Assembly (NCBI GenBank): GCA_963920765.1
Contig: OY987246.1
Location: forward strand, 9,973,665 to 10,037,664
Source of the DNA: Ulota crispa
Taxonomy: Eukaryota; Streptophyta; Bryopsida; Orthotrichales; Orthotrichaceae
Direction of reading: 5' to 3'
Length of the DNA stretch: 64,000 nt
Under the pieces are notes generated by a model, which saw only the letters and a program-made list of their open reading frames with translations, did no database searches and was not told the origin of the DNA. This document shows, piece by piece, positions 50,693 to 62,889 of this stretch. Position 1 is the first letter of the stretch. Each line of letters starts with the position of its first letter. A program made the position numbers and the translations under genes.

Positions 50693-51401
50693 CTTGGGAG
50701 GCCTACAACTTTGATGCATCTTATCTCAGTTAATTGGATGATCCACAAAAGTGACCATTAAAAATAGTGGAACACCTACTTAGAAAAGTGCTTGCAAATT
50801 TTGGCTAAACAATTGACAGTAGGAGATGGGAGATTATAATATTTGATCAAACAACTTGTGACGGCAAAATCTCATTTTTGGAAAGTAGTTGCTATTTAAT
50901 GATTTTTACAAAATTCTATAAGCCCTTGATTCATCTTAAATATTTTGAGTAGCAAGATTAGATGTGAATGCACACACTTGCAAATTATTGAATATATTTA
51001 CTTCTTTGTAGGTTAAGTTTTAGGGTTTCATTTTGCTATTGCACAGAAAACAATTGGTGAGAATTGCCCCAACAAGGGTCTAGAACATGCTTGAACCTTT
51101 ACTCGTGAATTTTCTGTGACCACAAAGCACATGCAAGGAAGCTTGCAATGAGTATTGATTAGTTGTAGCTTGTTAAACATTACTTGCCACCATGTCCCGT
51201 GTGATGTTGCACCCAATTAAAACTCTTGAAGTACTTGTATAACATTTGACTTGCATTGCCATTACTCCACTTGCATGGACCACTTAAGTATCTTGAAATT
51301 TGTAGTTTATAGCAAGGTAAAAGAGTTAGATCCAGTACCTCAAACAGACATGTGAAATCCTGTGAGGACCATTTTGGTTCTCTGGGACGTTCAGGGGTTA
51401 A
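50693..51401. mobile_element. Family A element copy 2, nested in the LINE
   Basis: It is homologous to 6538-7288 in the same orientation. Shared phrases are TTTGATGCATC, GGAACACCTACTTAGAAAA, GCCCTTGATTCATCTTAAAT and CCACTTGCATGGACCACTTA. The right end TTCAGGGGTTAA is intact. The left terminal repeat is missing or degraded: similarity starts near CTCTTGGGAGGCCTACAA. LINE coding remnants lie on both sides, so this is a nested insertion. Confidence 0.72.
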
Positions 51402-52070
51402 CCAGCAGTCAGGGAGAATTCCGGCGAGGGAGTGATTACCTAGCCTTTCATGAACCAGTGGTGAGTTTGGGGTATTCCCTCGGCTCCCACAGAATTCGTG
51501 ATATGAGGACCTGAGCAGCTCGGCTCTAGACTCCCAGTTGTTTGCTTCCCGATTTCAGAGCTCTCCCACCGCCATGATGCCCTCCCTTGCCCATTTGTGA
51601 AGTCCTCGGATTTGGCCGAACCTGACTGGCCAGGATGTTTGGTGCCTTGCATACGAAAGGGTTCCCGAGCAGTGTTGGTGCATGGTTTGCTCCGTGCCTT
51701 CGGGCTCTAGCTGAGTCAACTTGTGTCTGATGATGGCTAGGAATGCTTGAATGCATTCCATCAGTAACGGAGATTTGCTTTCCTTGCTCACGAATTTGCA
51801 GAAGAAGAGCCAGTTTATGGAAGGTGGCCAAGTTCTTCTGCCAGCAGGTCGACAAGCTTCGCGTTTATGAAGCAGCAAGGCTTTCCACGGTTCCTCCCTC
51901 GGGCTAAGTCCCCTGACGATCATTTTGGCCAGGAAGGCTTGCGTTGGGAGGTATGGATCGATGAGCTTTACTTTCTGCCTGCGAATGGGGCAGCATACTT
52001 GTCTTCCCTTGTGGACAGAGAGTGAAGTTCGCAAAGGATAAAACGTCTCTTTGCAGCACCAACGCTACCT
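51402..52070 (-). pseudogene. LINE reverse-transcriptase fragment, upstream part, decayed
   Basis: The minus-strand frame at 52034-51555 reads KVKLIDPYLPTQAFLAKMIV, RGLSPREEPWKALLLHKREA and WPPSINWLFFCKFV. This is the usual pattern between the RT and zinc-binding domains of plant LINEs (alternating Leu/Lys/Pro-rich segment with WK-LL). No RT catalytic box (Tyr-x-Asp-Asp) is present, so this is a 5'-truncated or decayed copy. Confidence 0.65.
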
Positions 52071-52349
52071 ACTTCCCTGCAATGGATTTAGTAGAACTAG
52101 AGTCTTCATTCATTTACAATGATTTCAAAATTAATGCTACTCGTCTTCGTCTTCTTTTCGAAGCCTCACGATGACACAGCTAAGACTTATTGAGGAATGA
52201 TGGGAGATGGAACCTTTATACTTGACTTTTTGAGCTTGCAAATGGCTTGGGATTTCTGTATGCAGTACCTTTTGAGGACAATTTTACGCTGCGGAGCTTA
52301 CACCTGGATTTCGGACTACCATGGAATTAACATTTACTCATAGTGCGAA

Positions 52350-53226
52350 TGTATTGTACAGTACCAGGCAAGCATGATGCTTTGCTCGGTGCCTCGCTGC
52401 AGTTCAAAGAACTTCACATAATACATAGTAAAATTGAGATTTTGTTGTTTTGAATCATAAAGATTGATTTTTATACAATCCCAACTGAGCATACCAAATT
52501 TTGATTCCAAAAAATCAAAACCTTATTTTTGGTGAATTATTTTGTATTAAATTCATGATTTTACATGAAAATTGATTGAAGAAAATTGGTGATGAATTTT
52601 TGAGATTCAATTGCATGGATGCAACTATATGCACCTTTTTCATGTTAAAACAAACACATCTAAGTAACAAAATTACGATTGACAAAGAATTCAATGTGGG
52701 TTGTGGTAGGACCAAAATTTGTAAAATATATATTTTTGTTTTTAAACTAGCTTTTGGCTAAGTAAACATATTGTTTTGTTCAAAGGTACAAATTTAGTCA
52801 TAGTGTATGAGTCATGGAACAAAATTTGATTGTTATTAAAAAAATATTTATTTTACAAAAGTTGAACATGTTCATCTCAATATTGAAATCATTATGAAAG
52901 GAACTTAGGAGCATGTTTTGAAAATACTTGTTAGAAGGAAGGATGTGCATATAGATGTCTACACATATATGCAATCAAATCTAAAAAATTCATCACCAAT
53001 TTTCTTCAATCAATTTTTATGTAAATTGAATCTAATACAAGATAATTCACCAAAAATAGGGTTATGGTTTTTTGAAATTAAAATTTGGTATGCTTGATTG
53101 GGATTGCATAAGAATCAATCTCCATGATTCAAAATAACAAAATTCCAATTTCGCTATTTATTATGCAAAGTTTTTTGAATTTAGGTAAGGCATCAAACAA
53201 TTCATGCTTGCCTGGTACTGTATTGT
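52350..53226. repeat. About 880-bp long inverted repeat with 250-270-bp arms
   Basis: The left arm from 52350 (TATTGTACAGTACCAGGCAAG) is matched by the reverse complement of 53207-53226 and continues inward. Pairs include TTTTGAATCATAAAGATTGAT against 53112-53135 and CATACCAAATTTTGATT against 53083-53097. AAAATTGATTGAAGAAAATTGG (52567 on) pairs against 53000-53022. The unpaired middle is about 52620-52975. No transposase was found. It is probably a foldback DNA element or a collapsed inverted duplication. Confidence 0.85.
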
Positions 53227-56200
53227 GTCATTGCCTAGGCAATGCTCATTCAAGCAATAATAACTTGATATAAAATCATGCAATCTTGTCTTTTTACTTA
53301 TCAAATATGGAGTATTAATTAGAATGTTCCCATATTTTCAAGGATGGCCTTCTAGATCTTTGACAAATTAGGTTTTGAACTGTTGGTGGATTCACTTGAA
53401 TCTCTCAGTTCTTTGAACATCTACTAAATCATCTTTAATTGCTTTGTTTGTGCATTTGAAGCTTTTCCTGTACTTCTTTATAGTTGAAAAATATCTTACA
53501 ATATCAAAAGTTTTCTACTACTAATCCCTTCTTTTAGAAAATCTAATGATGTAATCAAGTCTTTTTTAGAGCCAGATTTTCTTTTACCCTTGCAATATGT
53601 GATAAGTTCTTGGTCTACAAACTCATTTTGACTTGGTAAAAATCATTCACATACAATGAGGTAATTCTTTTGAAATTTTTTAAGTTGCCTTGTGTATTGT
53701 CTATTACTTTTCAATTTTTTTTACCCCAAAACACGTCTTTTCCAATGCCCTAGAGTTTAACCCCATAAAATCTATCATACAAAATTATGTTTTTACCTCT
53801 ATACTCTAGCAAAATCCATGTATTATTGGTAGTGTGCTCAATAATGTCTTCTTCTATAGCTGCTATAGGAGTACCATTTTCTGTAGCAACAACCACTCCT
53901 CTCTTTTTACTGCAAGGACAAAAATTAGAAGTATCCTTGAGATAACTTTCTTTGCAATTGTCACAAAACCTTGTTATATTGGAAAAAAAAGTATTTATCA
54001 ATTTTTACAGACAAAAGGGCTCACACCATTTTATAACGACGACAAACTTGTAGGACATGTAGGTATAGATGTGGCATACCTAATCATATATAATAAAAGT
54101 AACTCCAATTCAAAATATTGGTGTATGAAAATAGCAATAAGTAGACGCACTTTGAGCAATTTGTTACTTGAATACTGTATTGTACATATATGGGAAAGAC
54201 TCTTACTTTTCTCTTATCATTTGGTAAGTGCATGGTTGGGTGGACCAAAATGCATGTTCCATTCAATTTTCAAGAACATGTTTTGAATGCATGGCCTATT
54301 TCTTATAGAAGAAAGAGCTTGGAAACATTCTAAATTAGTGAATGTATTCTATACTTATTCATAAAACAAAATATGTAATCAATGTTTGTTAAAATTGATA
54401 ATACAAGAAATAAGGGATTTTTCAATGCATATATTTGGATTGTCCCATTCACAGCATCCTATGAAAATGATAGACATAATATATCAAGTTAGCTATAATG
54501 CATACATAGGGACTACATATGTGATTTAGCATCTTTTAAGTATTTCAAAAAAGTGCTATAATTTTAGACAAGTGATATACAATAAAAGCTATGGATTTTT
54601 TAGTGCCCAAATTAAGGCTAAATGTTTAGGTGGCAATATCTTAATGATTTAAAAAAAAATAGTTTTCTTTTCTTTTCTTTTGCAAAAGCCTTTCTAATGG
54701 CTACATGGGCTTGGTCTTTTTTTTATAATGCTCGTATTTGTATAAAAGAAAACAAACACTTTGTGATCCATCCTTGCAGAAATCTTGAAATTATGGACTT
54801 TTTATGAGGTTTTATCCTCTGTATTTGGTCCACTCAACCATGCAAATGCCCCAAAGACTTTCGGCACTCCGTCACACTTAGACCCAGACGCGCAGGCACT
54901 TTGCAAGCACTCTGCGACACTAACCAAAACTTCGGCTCCTTGTCGCACATTGATCTCAGCACCTTGTTGCATGCTGAGACTTTGAGCACCTTGTCACAAA
55001 CCAAGAAACCCCAGTGCTCAACCACACAAAGAAACTCCAGCGCTCAATTGCACAAAGAAATTCTTGCGGGGTGCAGTTAGAGGTAGCAATAGAAACTACG
55101 TGCAAACAAATGATAGGGTGCCTAAAAAACATTTGAGATAAAATTTATAATTTGGCTTTTTATACTATAGGGTACAAAAATATCATGAGATGTCTTCAAA
55201 CTACTATAGGGTATAGAAAAATAGATCCAATTCAAAAAAAAATAGACCTAGGATACCCCCTATTTTATTCTTTTTTTTGGCTAAAAGTCGTAAATCCTGC
55301 TGCCTTGTGAGTGACATATTCAAAGTGTTCAATAATTTTATAGACATTACTAATTTCTACAATAGACGTTGGATGGCTTTAGGTGGTTGTCATTTAATTT
55401 TGGAAATTGGCAGTTCCTACTCTATGCCCTCTATTTGTTGTTTGTTATTCAAGGTTCAAGGTCCAACTTGGGATTTGGGAATTGCTCAGTCTATCTTTTC
55501 CATTGTTTCCATTTTTTGGCTGCTATTCAAAAATTATTTCTTACATATTATTTAGCATATGCTGAAGACATGTACAACACCTTGAAGCAAACAGACGTAC
55601 CGCATGTTTTTGCCAATCAAAGAGTTTGCATAACATAAATTATATTTGACAAGTTCTTATTGTGCACCACAATTTAGTAAAGCATATTATTTTGCATATT
55701 GTAAAGACATGTACTGTACATTGAATCAAACAATGTAGGTTATAGTAAAGTTAATATCAAAAATAATCTCTATACCATTCATATCAATCATGTAAGAATG
55801 ACCTAAACCTAAAATTCAATTTATGTAGCATTCAATAATATGATGCATTCCTAATAAACAAGCGTCACTGACAATTTTTATGGAAGGTACAATAGTAGTA
55901 TTGAGTACACTTTTTTGTTAAGGTATAGTTGAAACTTGAATATAGTCATTAGTAGGGGAAAAAAATGTTTGAGAGAAGTTTAATGTCTAAAAAAATTGTA
56001 GTAGAATTTTTTATTTTATCTAATTTACCATATCATTTATTCATATCAGTTTAGAATTATAAGTAAAGCAAGCACCTTATTTAATAACGCAAAGTAGGAA
56101 ATTACATAATGATAGGGTGTTTAAAAAAATAAAATAAAAACTAATACCCCCCTAAAAAACACTTGGTGTTTGCACCTATCTCCTTATTTTTTTACACACT

Positions 56201-56484
56201 GATCCCCCCAAGAAGAAACTCTAGCGCTCAATCGTACACAAAAACATAAGAAACAAGGCGCACGTAGTAACCGAGGACCGCGATGCAAGCCTAGTGCAAG
56301 TGTAGGTATGTTGTGAGTACTTGTATCTCTTGAGTATTGGTATTTTCTAAGTATAGGTATCTTTTGAGAATCAGTATTTTGTGGCCATACAATGTTATGC
56401 ACAGTGTATGGCCCACATTGGAACAGCCATGCATTGTGTGCAACAATGTATGGACACTACATTGAATAGTGTATTTAGATTGCT
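53227..56484. other. AT-rich spacer with possible retroelement debris
   Basis: ORFs at 53750-54001 (minus, 83 codons) and 53834-54286 (plus, 150 codons) overlap and share no recognisable domain. The plus reading is Ser/Tyr/Ile-rich, as expected for AT-rich noise. A GC-richer patch at 54840-55030 with repeated GCACCTTGT phrases and a partial echo near 56205-56290 (AGAAACTCTAGCGCTCAAT) could be an LTR remnant. The evidence is weak. Confidence 0.35.
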
Positions 56485-57457
56485 TTAAACCCTAAAGGCC
56501 CAAGCCCTTTTTTTCTGTGAAAGTCATTGAAAACTACCACTTCTAGAGCAATGACTTGAAAAGTAGAAAAAATGTTTTTTTTTTAATAAATCCAATCGTA
56601 GGATCCTGCCCTAGACTATGAAAGGTACTTGTGGGAAAAAAGTCCACCTCAATCTAGATGTAGAAGAGTGAGATATTGACATCTAAAGTGCAAATATATT
56701 TTTTTTGCCCTACTACCTAGAAATATCAGAAGCCTTTGACTGCTCCTATATCAAAAAAGTTGTTCTACGCAAAGTTGAGATTTATTTTTTTCCATGTAGA
56801 AGACCAAGTTAGGTAAGTGTGGGAGAATTTCAAATGAATTGGAGGTGTGAATCATACTTTGTAAAATCTTGCAATGCCATAAGGCCATGGAATTTGCATA
56901 TACACTAGGCAAAATTGGAGGATTTATGTAAAATTGAGAAATCTGAATTACTTTGATCCAAATGGTAAAAACCAATGAATCTTAGTCTACTACAACTTGG
57001 AAAAAAAAGAGTCAAAAATAAAATAAAAAAAGAGCTCAAAAAAGTAAAGCACCAAATTTTTCAAGGGGCAAAAGGAATGGAGGTTTGAGTGTCCTTTAAC
57101 TATCTGCAAACTAAAACTAAAACTTCACACTCATTAATTGAAATTGAATGATCCAAAGCTTTCCAAACATATAAAACTCAAAAGAACCAATTTCAGAATT
57201 TTATTTTTTAAAAATGCAAATGTTAAAGAAGTTTTTTGGGCCGCCTGGATTGCCTATCCTCCCCTATTTTTCAGAAATTCATGTACAACTTCTTCAATAA
57301 ATGTCAAAATGAAGAAAAAATTAAATGGGCAGGTACATCTTTGAATTCCCCAACTTCCTCAAAAGTCTCAATTTTTTTATAAAAATTGGTTTAACCATAG
57401 GTACATGCCTGAGGTCCATTTGGCCCCCAAGGGAGCAGTTGGACCTTTAGGGGTTAA
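56485..57457. mobile_element. Family B non-autonomous element, copy with best-preserved ends (973 bp)
   Basis: The left end TTAAACCCTAAAGGCCCAA and the reverse complement of the right end, TTAACCCCTAAAGGTCCAA, agree at about 17 of 19 positions. Internal similarity to 11837-12766 is clear in the right half (GAATGATCCAAAGCT, TCTTCAATAAATGT, CCATAGGTACATGCC). There is no coding capacity. Confidence 0.8.
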
Positions 57458-59888
57458 CAATTAGCTTGCCTTATCTTGAAAAGTAACCTCATTATCCAGC
57501 AATAGCAGGCCTGAATATTCATTCAACTCTTTATACAATATGATTTCACTTGATTTACAAATTGAATGTTACCAGTTTTTCTTTCTACAACTATATTGTA
57601 TATGCTTAGCCTTTGAAAATTTATTTCTTACAATAATTATAGCTAAAAAACTATAGCCACAATAAGTATTTAAACATATAGTGTTTAATACTTTTATAGG
57701 ATACAATGTATCAGACAAGTTTTGTACATATATTGATGAGTACTCATAGACAAAAAAATTCATACTTAATGTTTTTTTATAAAAGAACAACACATTCATT
57801 TATTATATGTAGAATAATACTAAACACACACATGTAATTGTTTTTTTCTTATTCATTTGCTTAGGAGTACTTTAAGTACAAGAAATTTCATTTCCTACAC
57901 TAAAAATATAGTAAAAATATTTTGAGCTACATACAATCTCTTGATGAGAATATATTGCTAGCAATAAAAAGTAGAATATATGTAGAATTCAATAATTAAA
58001 TACAACATTTGAAGTAGTATTGAAATGCACAAATAAGAGAAGTCCAATTAACAAGACCACTAATTCTCAATCTTATTGTAAATTAGAATTTCAATCATAT
58101 TTACATTAAAATGCATCTTAATTGATAGTCAATATTGAGTCCTGATATTGTAGAATTCCTTGTCTATAAGTGTCATGCAACCCAATTCCCTACCAAAGTG
58201 TAGGTAGTTTGTGGATATGACGTACTGCAATACCATTTTCAAGTACATGGCCTACAAGTGAGCATCACAAATATTGAAATGTGTTTGTATTACTACCTTT
58301 GTATTCACCTCTATCTTTGTTTTTAGCAGGAAATGGTTTACTCACCAGTACCTTTCCACAATAAGGATTGTTGTTACTTGGAATTTTGGACTCATTGCTT
58401 CCATTTTCTTATAAATGTTGAGGCAAAATAATTCTTCGAATAACGCAAATGTCAACCTTTGTGGGTGTTGCCAAATTTAGTCTATGATACATGATATCAT
58501 GTTCTTGAGGCCATGGTGGGCAATATCCAAAAGCCCACAACTAAATCAAATGAGTACAAACGTTCATATCAACCATCTTCAATGCAATGATAGCATCAAC
58601 CATTGTAGCCTTGTAGGAATAGGTTGGTTCTTAAATTGAATTAAGTGAATTGGTTAGCAATCATCCGCACGATAGAACCTTGGCTCATGTTGTAGTAGAC
58701 ACATAGAAGAGAAATCAGATAATTCATCTGACGCAATATTGTTGGATTTTGGTATGTGGAATCAAATAATATAAAAAACATTAAAACATAAATTTATATA
58801 ACAACAATTTGATGATGCTATATTATTATATTAAGTTCTCATTTTCATGGATATGAATATTCATATTGGGAAAAGAAGAAGTGAACATCACCAAAATTAT
58901 TAAATTGATAAATTCAAATAGTCATGAAATTATTTGTGAGTAGAATTTATTGTAAAAATATATTCTATGATATCCCATGAATTTGTGGATGAATAGGATA
59001 TTGATTTTCAATTTATAAGTGCATTGATCCAGTGTGTCAAGGCTATTGAATTCACTACCATTCTTACTTGCCAAAATATGGTCACCTACTTGATATTAAT
59101 TGTGGCAAAAATTGACATAAGAAACTTTTTCAATGTCATTGTGAAAGTGCATCAATGTGCCATCATTTAATAGTCCTTCATCCATCCAATACTTGTGCAA
59201 GTATTCTTCAATACTATTTTTCATTGCAACCACATTACCTTCTTTCTGTCAAAATACCCTTGGATTGAAACACCTCCTTGAAAGGACAAGGTGACAACAA
59301 CTCCCCTAGCTTTTCTAGTCTCAATGCCTCTGATATCAATTGTGCTATAATGATTTCTTTTGGTGAGATGCATTGCATGCATGAATATCTGGAGCTCAAT
59401 AAATTCACACATCAAATCATTTTAGTATATAAAACTCATACCTTTTTAGTAATAGTAGTGAGCTACCAAATTCCAATAACACTAAAAAAAATGTGATAGG
59501 ATGATTAGTAAAGAGATATATACTTCATTGCAATCCTTCTAAGACAATTAATACTTTGCTAGACCTAGAACTATTAACTACATATCTTAGAAACTCAAAA
59601 AATAAGGCAAATGTATTAAACATTGACATAAATCAAATTAAAAATGTGTTTATGAAAAATATTTGATGGGCAAAAATCTATATTGATTAAACTCTCTTGA
59701 GATAACTACATTTTCACTATTAATCTATCACCAATGTGTTCTCAATCTATTGTTAATCCATAAGAGACATGTTTCAGTTCAAGCAAGCTCAACCTATAAA
59801 ATGTGCAAAAATACAAAACTATGTTCATAGATGACTAATACATGATGAGTTTGGCATTTTTTAATCAAACCCATTGCAATAGGCATGA
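57458..59888. other. AT-rich intergenic spacer, no gene supported
   Basis: ORFs do not exceed 76 codons and carry no motif. A local echo of 9985-10060 is present near 59725-59800. No other structure was seen. Confidence 0.45.
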
Positions 59889-60778
59889 ATTACCCCCTAA
59901 ACTCCCAAGGCCATTTTCTCATCACAAAACACTTAGAACTGCCTTTTCTAAAGCAAAGAGCATAACAATAAAATAAAATAAAATAATTGACATTTAATCA
60001 TATGATCTTTCAATAGACTACTATAAAAATGTGTGGAAGAAATTTCAAAATCAATTTGTTGATTGCAAGATGTTTACATTTGAAGTGAATGAATCTAGTT
60101 GTTTTGCACCTTACTCAACTACATTTTTTGACTTTGAATCTTTTTAAATTAAATATTTTACTCTGTTAATTTTGGATTTCTAATTTTATATAGTGAAAAA
60201 TTGTGTTGAAAATCAAGAAAAACAAATTAAAAGACACCCTTAGTTTTCACTCATTAAAAATATACTCAAGCACAAGTATGTTCAGGATTGAAGGGAAAAT
60301 TGAATCATTATAGCTCTAAGATAGAATTGAAATATAATTTTCTCAAAGGTGATATTTTTCTAGCAAGAAATCTTTACCTTCTGAAACCTTTTTTTTTTTT
60401 TAAGTTGTTACAATTGAGTTCAAAAAATGAATTCTACAATTTATTCTTTCAAAAAGATGCTCTATTTGACCAAAAAATAAGATTGACCATGTCTTTTGCA
60501 TAACAAATCCAAATAGAATGAATCAAAATTTTCATGAAAATAAGAATGAAGTCTATGTGAAACAAAAGTTGAGAACTTTCAATTTAAAGTTTTTTTAGGA
60601 TTTTTTCCTGCTTAGAAAACTAAAATTTGGAGATTTAGTGCCATTACTTTTGCTCTAAGACACAAATTGAAAAAAAAAATTACATTTTGAAAACCTAATG
60701 TGATTTTCTATCTTCATGTAGGAGCCTGCCCAAAATCCATTTTTTCTCCAAGGGAATAACATGACTTTCAGGCTTAAT
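59889..60778. mobile_element. Family B element, diverged copy (about 890 bp)
   Basis: The left end ATTACCCCCTAAACTCCCAAGGCC and the right end CTTTCAGGCTTAA fit the family termini with decay. Internal echoes of 11837-12766 include TTTGACTTTGAA followed by a T-rich stretch, and AAAATCCATTT near the right end. A short ATAAA-type tandem lies near 59968-59985. Confidence 0.55.
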
Positions 60779-62889
60779 CGCATGGATGTCAAATAAAGTA
60801 CTCTCCAAGTTTTAATGATTATTATCTTCTTTTTAGAGTTTTAACATTCAATATGTTTTTTGTTTTTTTAAAGAAACAATTTCATGGGCAGCTCTTTAGT
60901 GAAAAATGACATTTTATATTCCCTACTCTATATACAATGTTGTAATATGAAGAGTAACAAAATTGAAGTACCTATTCCAAGACAAGGACAAAAACTAATT
61001 GTCAGTAGTTGCTTGTGGATTTGTAACACTGCTTTTTGTGGCGGATACAAACCATTGGTATCTTTGACAATGCATGCTGTCTTTGGTAGCCCTATATGCA
61101 ACATATGCTTCATATTTATAGTAGGTCACCTCACTTAGCTTTTGATTTTTTTTATATCCTTGTGTGTTGAAACACTTCTTCCAAAACAATAGCACCAAAA
61201 TAAGTCATGAGGGCCATGTCTAACAATTCTCCATTTCATGTTTACAGAAACAATATAGTTGTTAATGAATTACAAATTACAAATTAGACAAAAAAATCTA
61301 CACATAACCTATTGCAAAGTACTTATAATTAATTAATTGGGATGAATTTGGTCATTTAAGTTTTCAATTTTCAATTAAGGGTACATGGTTGTAGAATTTA
61401 TTAGAATTTCGATTTTAAAAATAAAATAACGTCTTAACATAATTGGTTAAAATATTGTAATGTACATAACTTTAATACTTCAATAAGTAAATGAAGAGCA
61501 CTTACCTGCAACATGATGTAGAATTGAACCACTAGGACCGGCGTAACCATATTATGCTTTTGTGATTATTGAATTCATGTTCATAAATAATATGCATGTC
61601 ACTATAATGACAAATTGGTAACAAAATGTAATAAATTACAAAAGAACAACATAACATTTGACAATGGTATATATTACTTATGAATTGATTCAAAAAATGA
61701 AAATTGTATTACATAATTCAAAACTTGGAGAACAACTAAATTTTATACCAATTAGAAAATAAGAAAGTAGAAAAAAAAGTCAATGAGAAATGAAAGAGAA
61801 AATCTACTAAGAACTAGAAACTTAGCCATGAAGCTTGATGCAAAACCATGTATAGCAAAATTTGAGAGAAAATAAATAACAATTATGCTAAGTTTTAACT
61901 TTGAAATAATAATGTATTTTTTTACCTATTGGCATCACAAATGTAGTGTTCAAATTCAAGGATAGAACAATAATCTTTGTATTAGTTGTTTTTGCTTACA
62001 AAACAACAACTAAGAAATTATATTGAACTAGTTTAAATACCTATTGTACCAATGTAGGAACAAGAAAAGCCTTACAATAAATTAATGGTGCAATAGCATT
62101 TTTATCATAGAATGCGCCAATTTAAAATTTCAAACTAGTTAACTCATAAACGCTAATAAACTAATATGAATTGAAGTTTCAATATAAACCACATGACACA
62201 TCAACCTCTCTCTCCAAATTGTCAGTGAACAAACACCTTCCTTTCCAAAGAGGCTCACACCGCCTTTTCCAAGGAGATGATGACTTGTGGTTGTAATCAT
62301 AAAAGCAAAAGAACAACTCATATCTAGAATCAAACTAACATTACGCCTCATGTTCGGAATCATAAAAACAAAAGAATGACTCATGTCTAGAATCGATTTA
62401 TGCAGAAATAGAAAGAAAATAAACATACCTTCTTTGTCTACGTGTACACCCGTGTGATACTGAGCTCAATACACAAAAAATAATGCTTTTGTAGACAATG
62501 CCCATCTGGAAAAAAATAAAGTGTAGTGGAACTACTATTTACTTCTACATGCATGGATTGCAAACCAATGTTTATAACTACATGCATGAATTGTGAGTGA
62601 CTCATGTGATGATAAACTCATAAAATACAACCAGTCACTATTAGTTGCACCAAGAATCTTTCACATGAATTAAAAAAGGTCATTAATAGTTGCACCAAGA
62701 CTCTCTTTTCCAAGAGAACCCTAACCCAAGGGAATTCTTTTAGATGTGTAGATAGCTATTTGTTTTATAAAAAATTGTTCTTCTTTTTGTATGGATTTTA
62801 TGTAAGTTGTTTATTCATTTTCATTATTAATTCTATTTTAATTAGATTAGTTATGAATGTATAGTTGATCTAACATTTACAAAGAAAAC
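60779..62889. other. AT-rich intergenic spacer, no gene supported
   Basis: ORFs of 60-95 codons show no recognisable domain. Near 62275-62400 the phrase AATCATAAAAGCAAAAGAAC...TCATATCTAGAATC recurs about 70 bp later with changes, a small direct duplication. Confidence 0.45.

Noticed and set aside
53750-54286. Overlapping ORFs of 83 and 150 codons as possible retroelement genes
   Set aside because: No integrase, RT or protease motif could be seen, and the two strands overlap almost completely, as expected for AT-rich chance ORFs.
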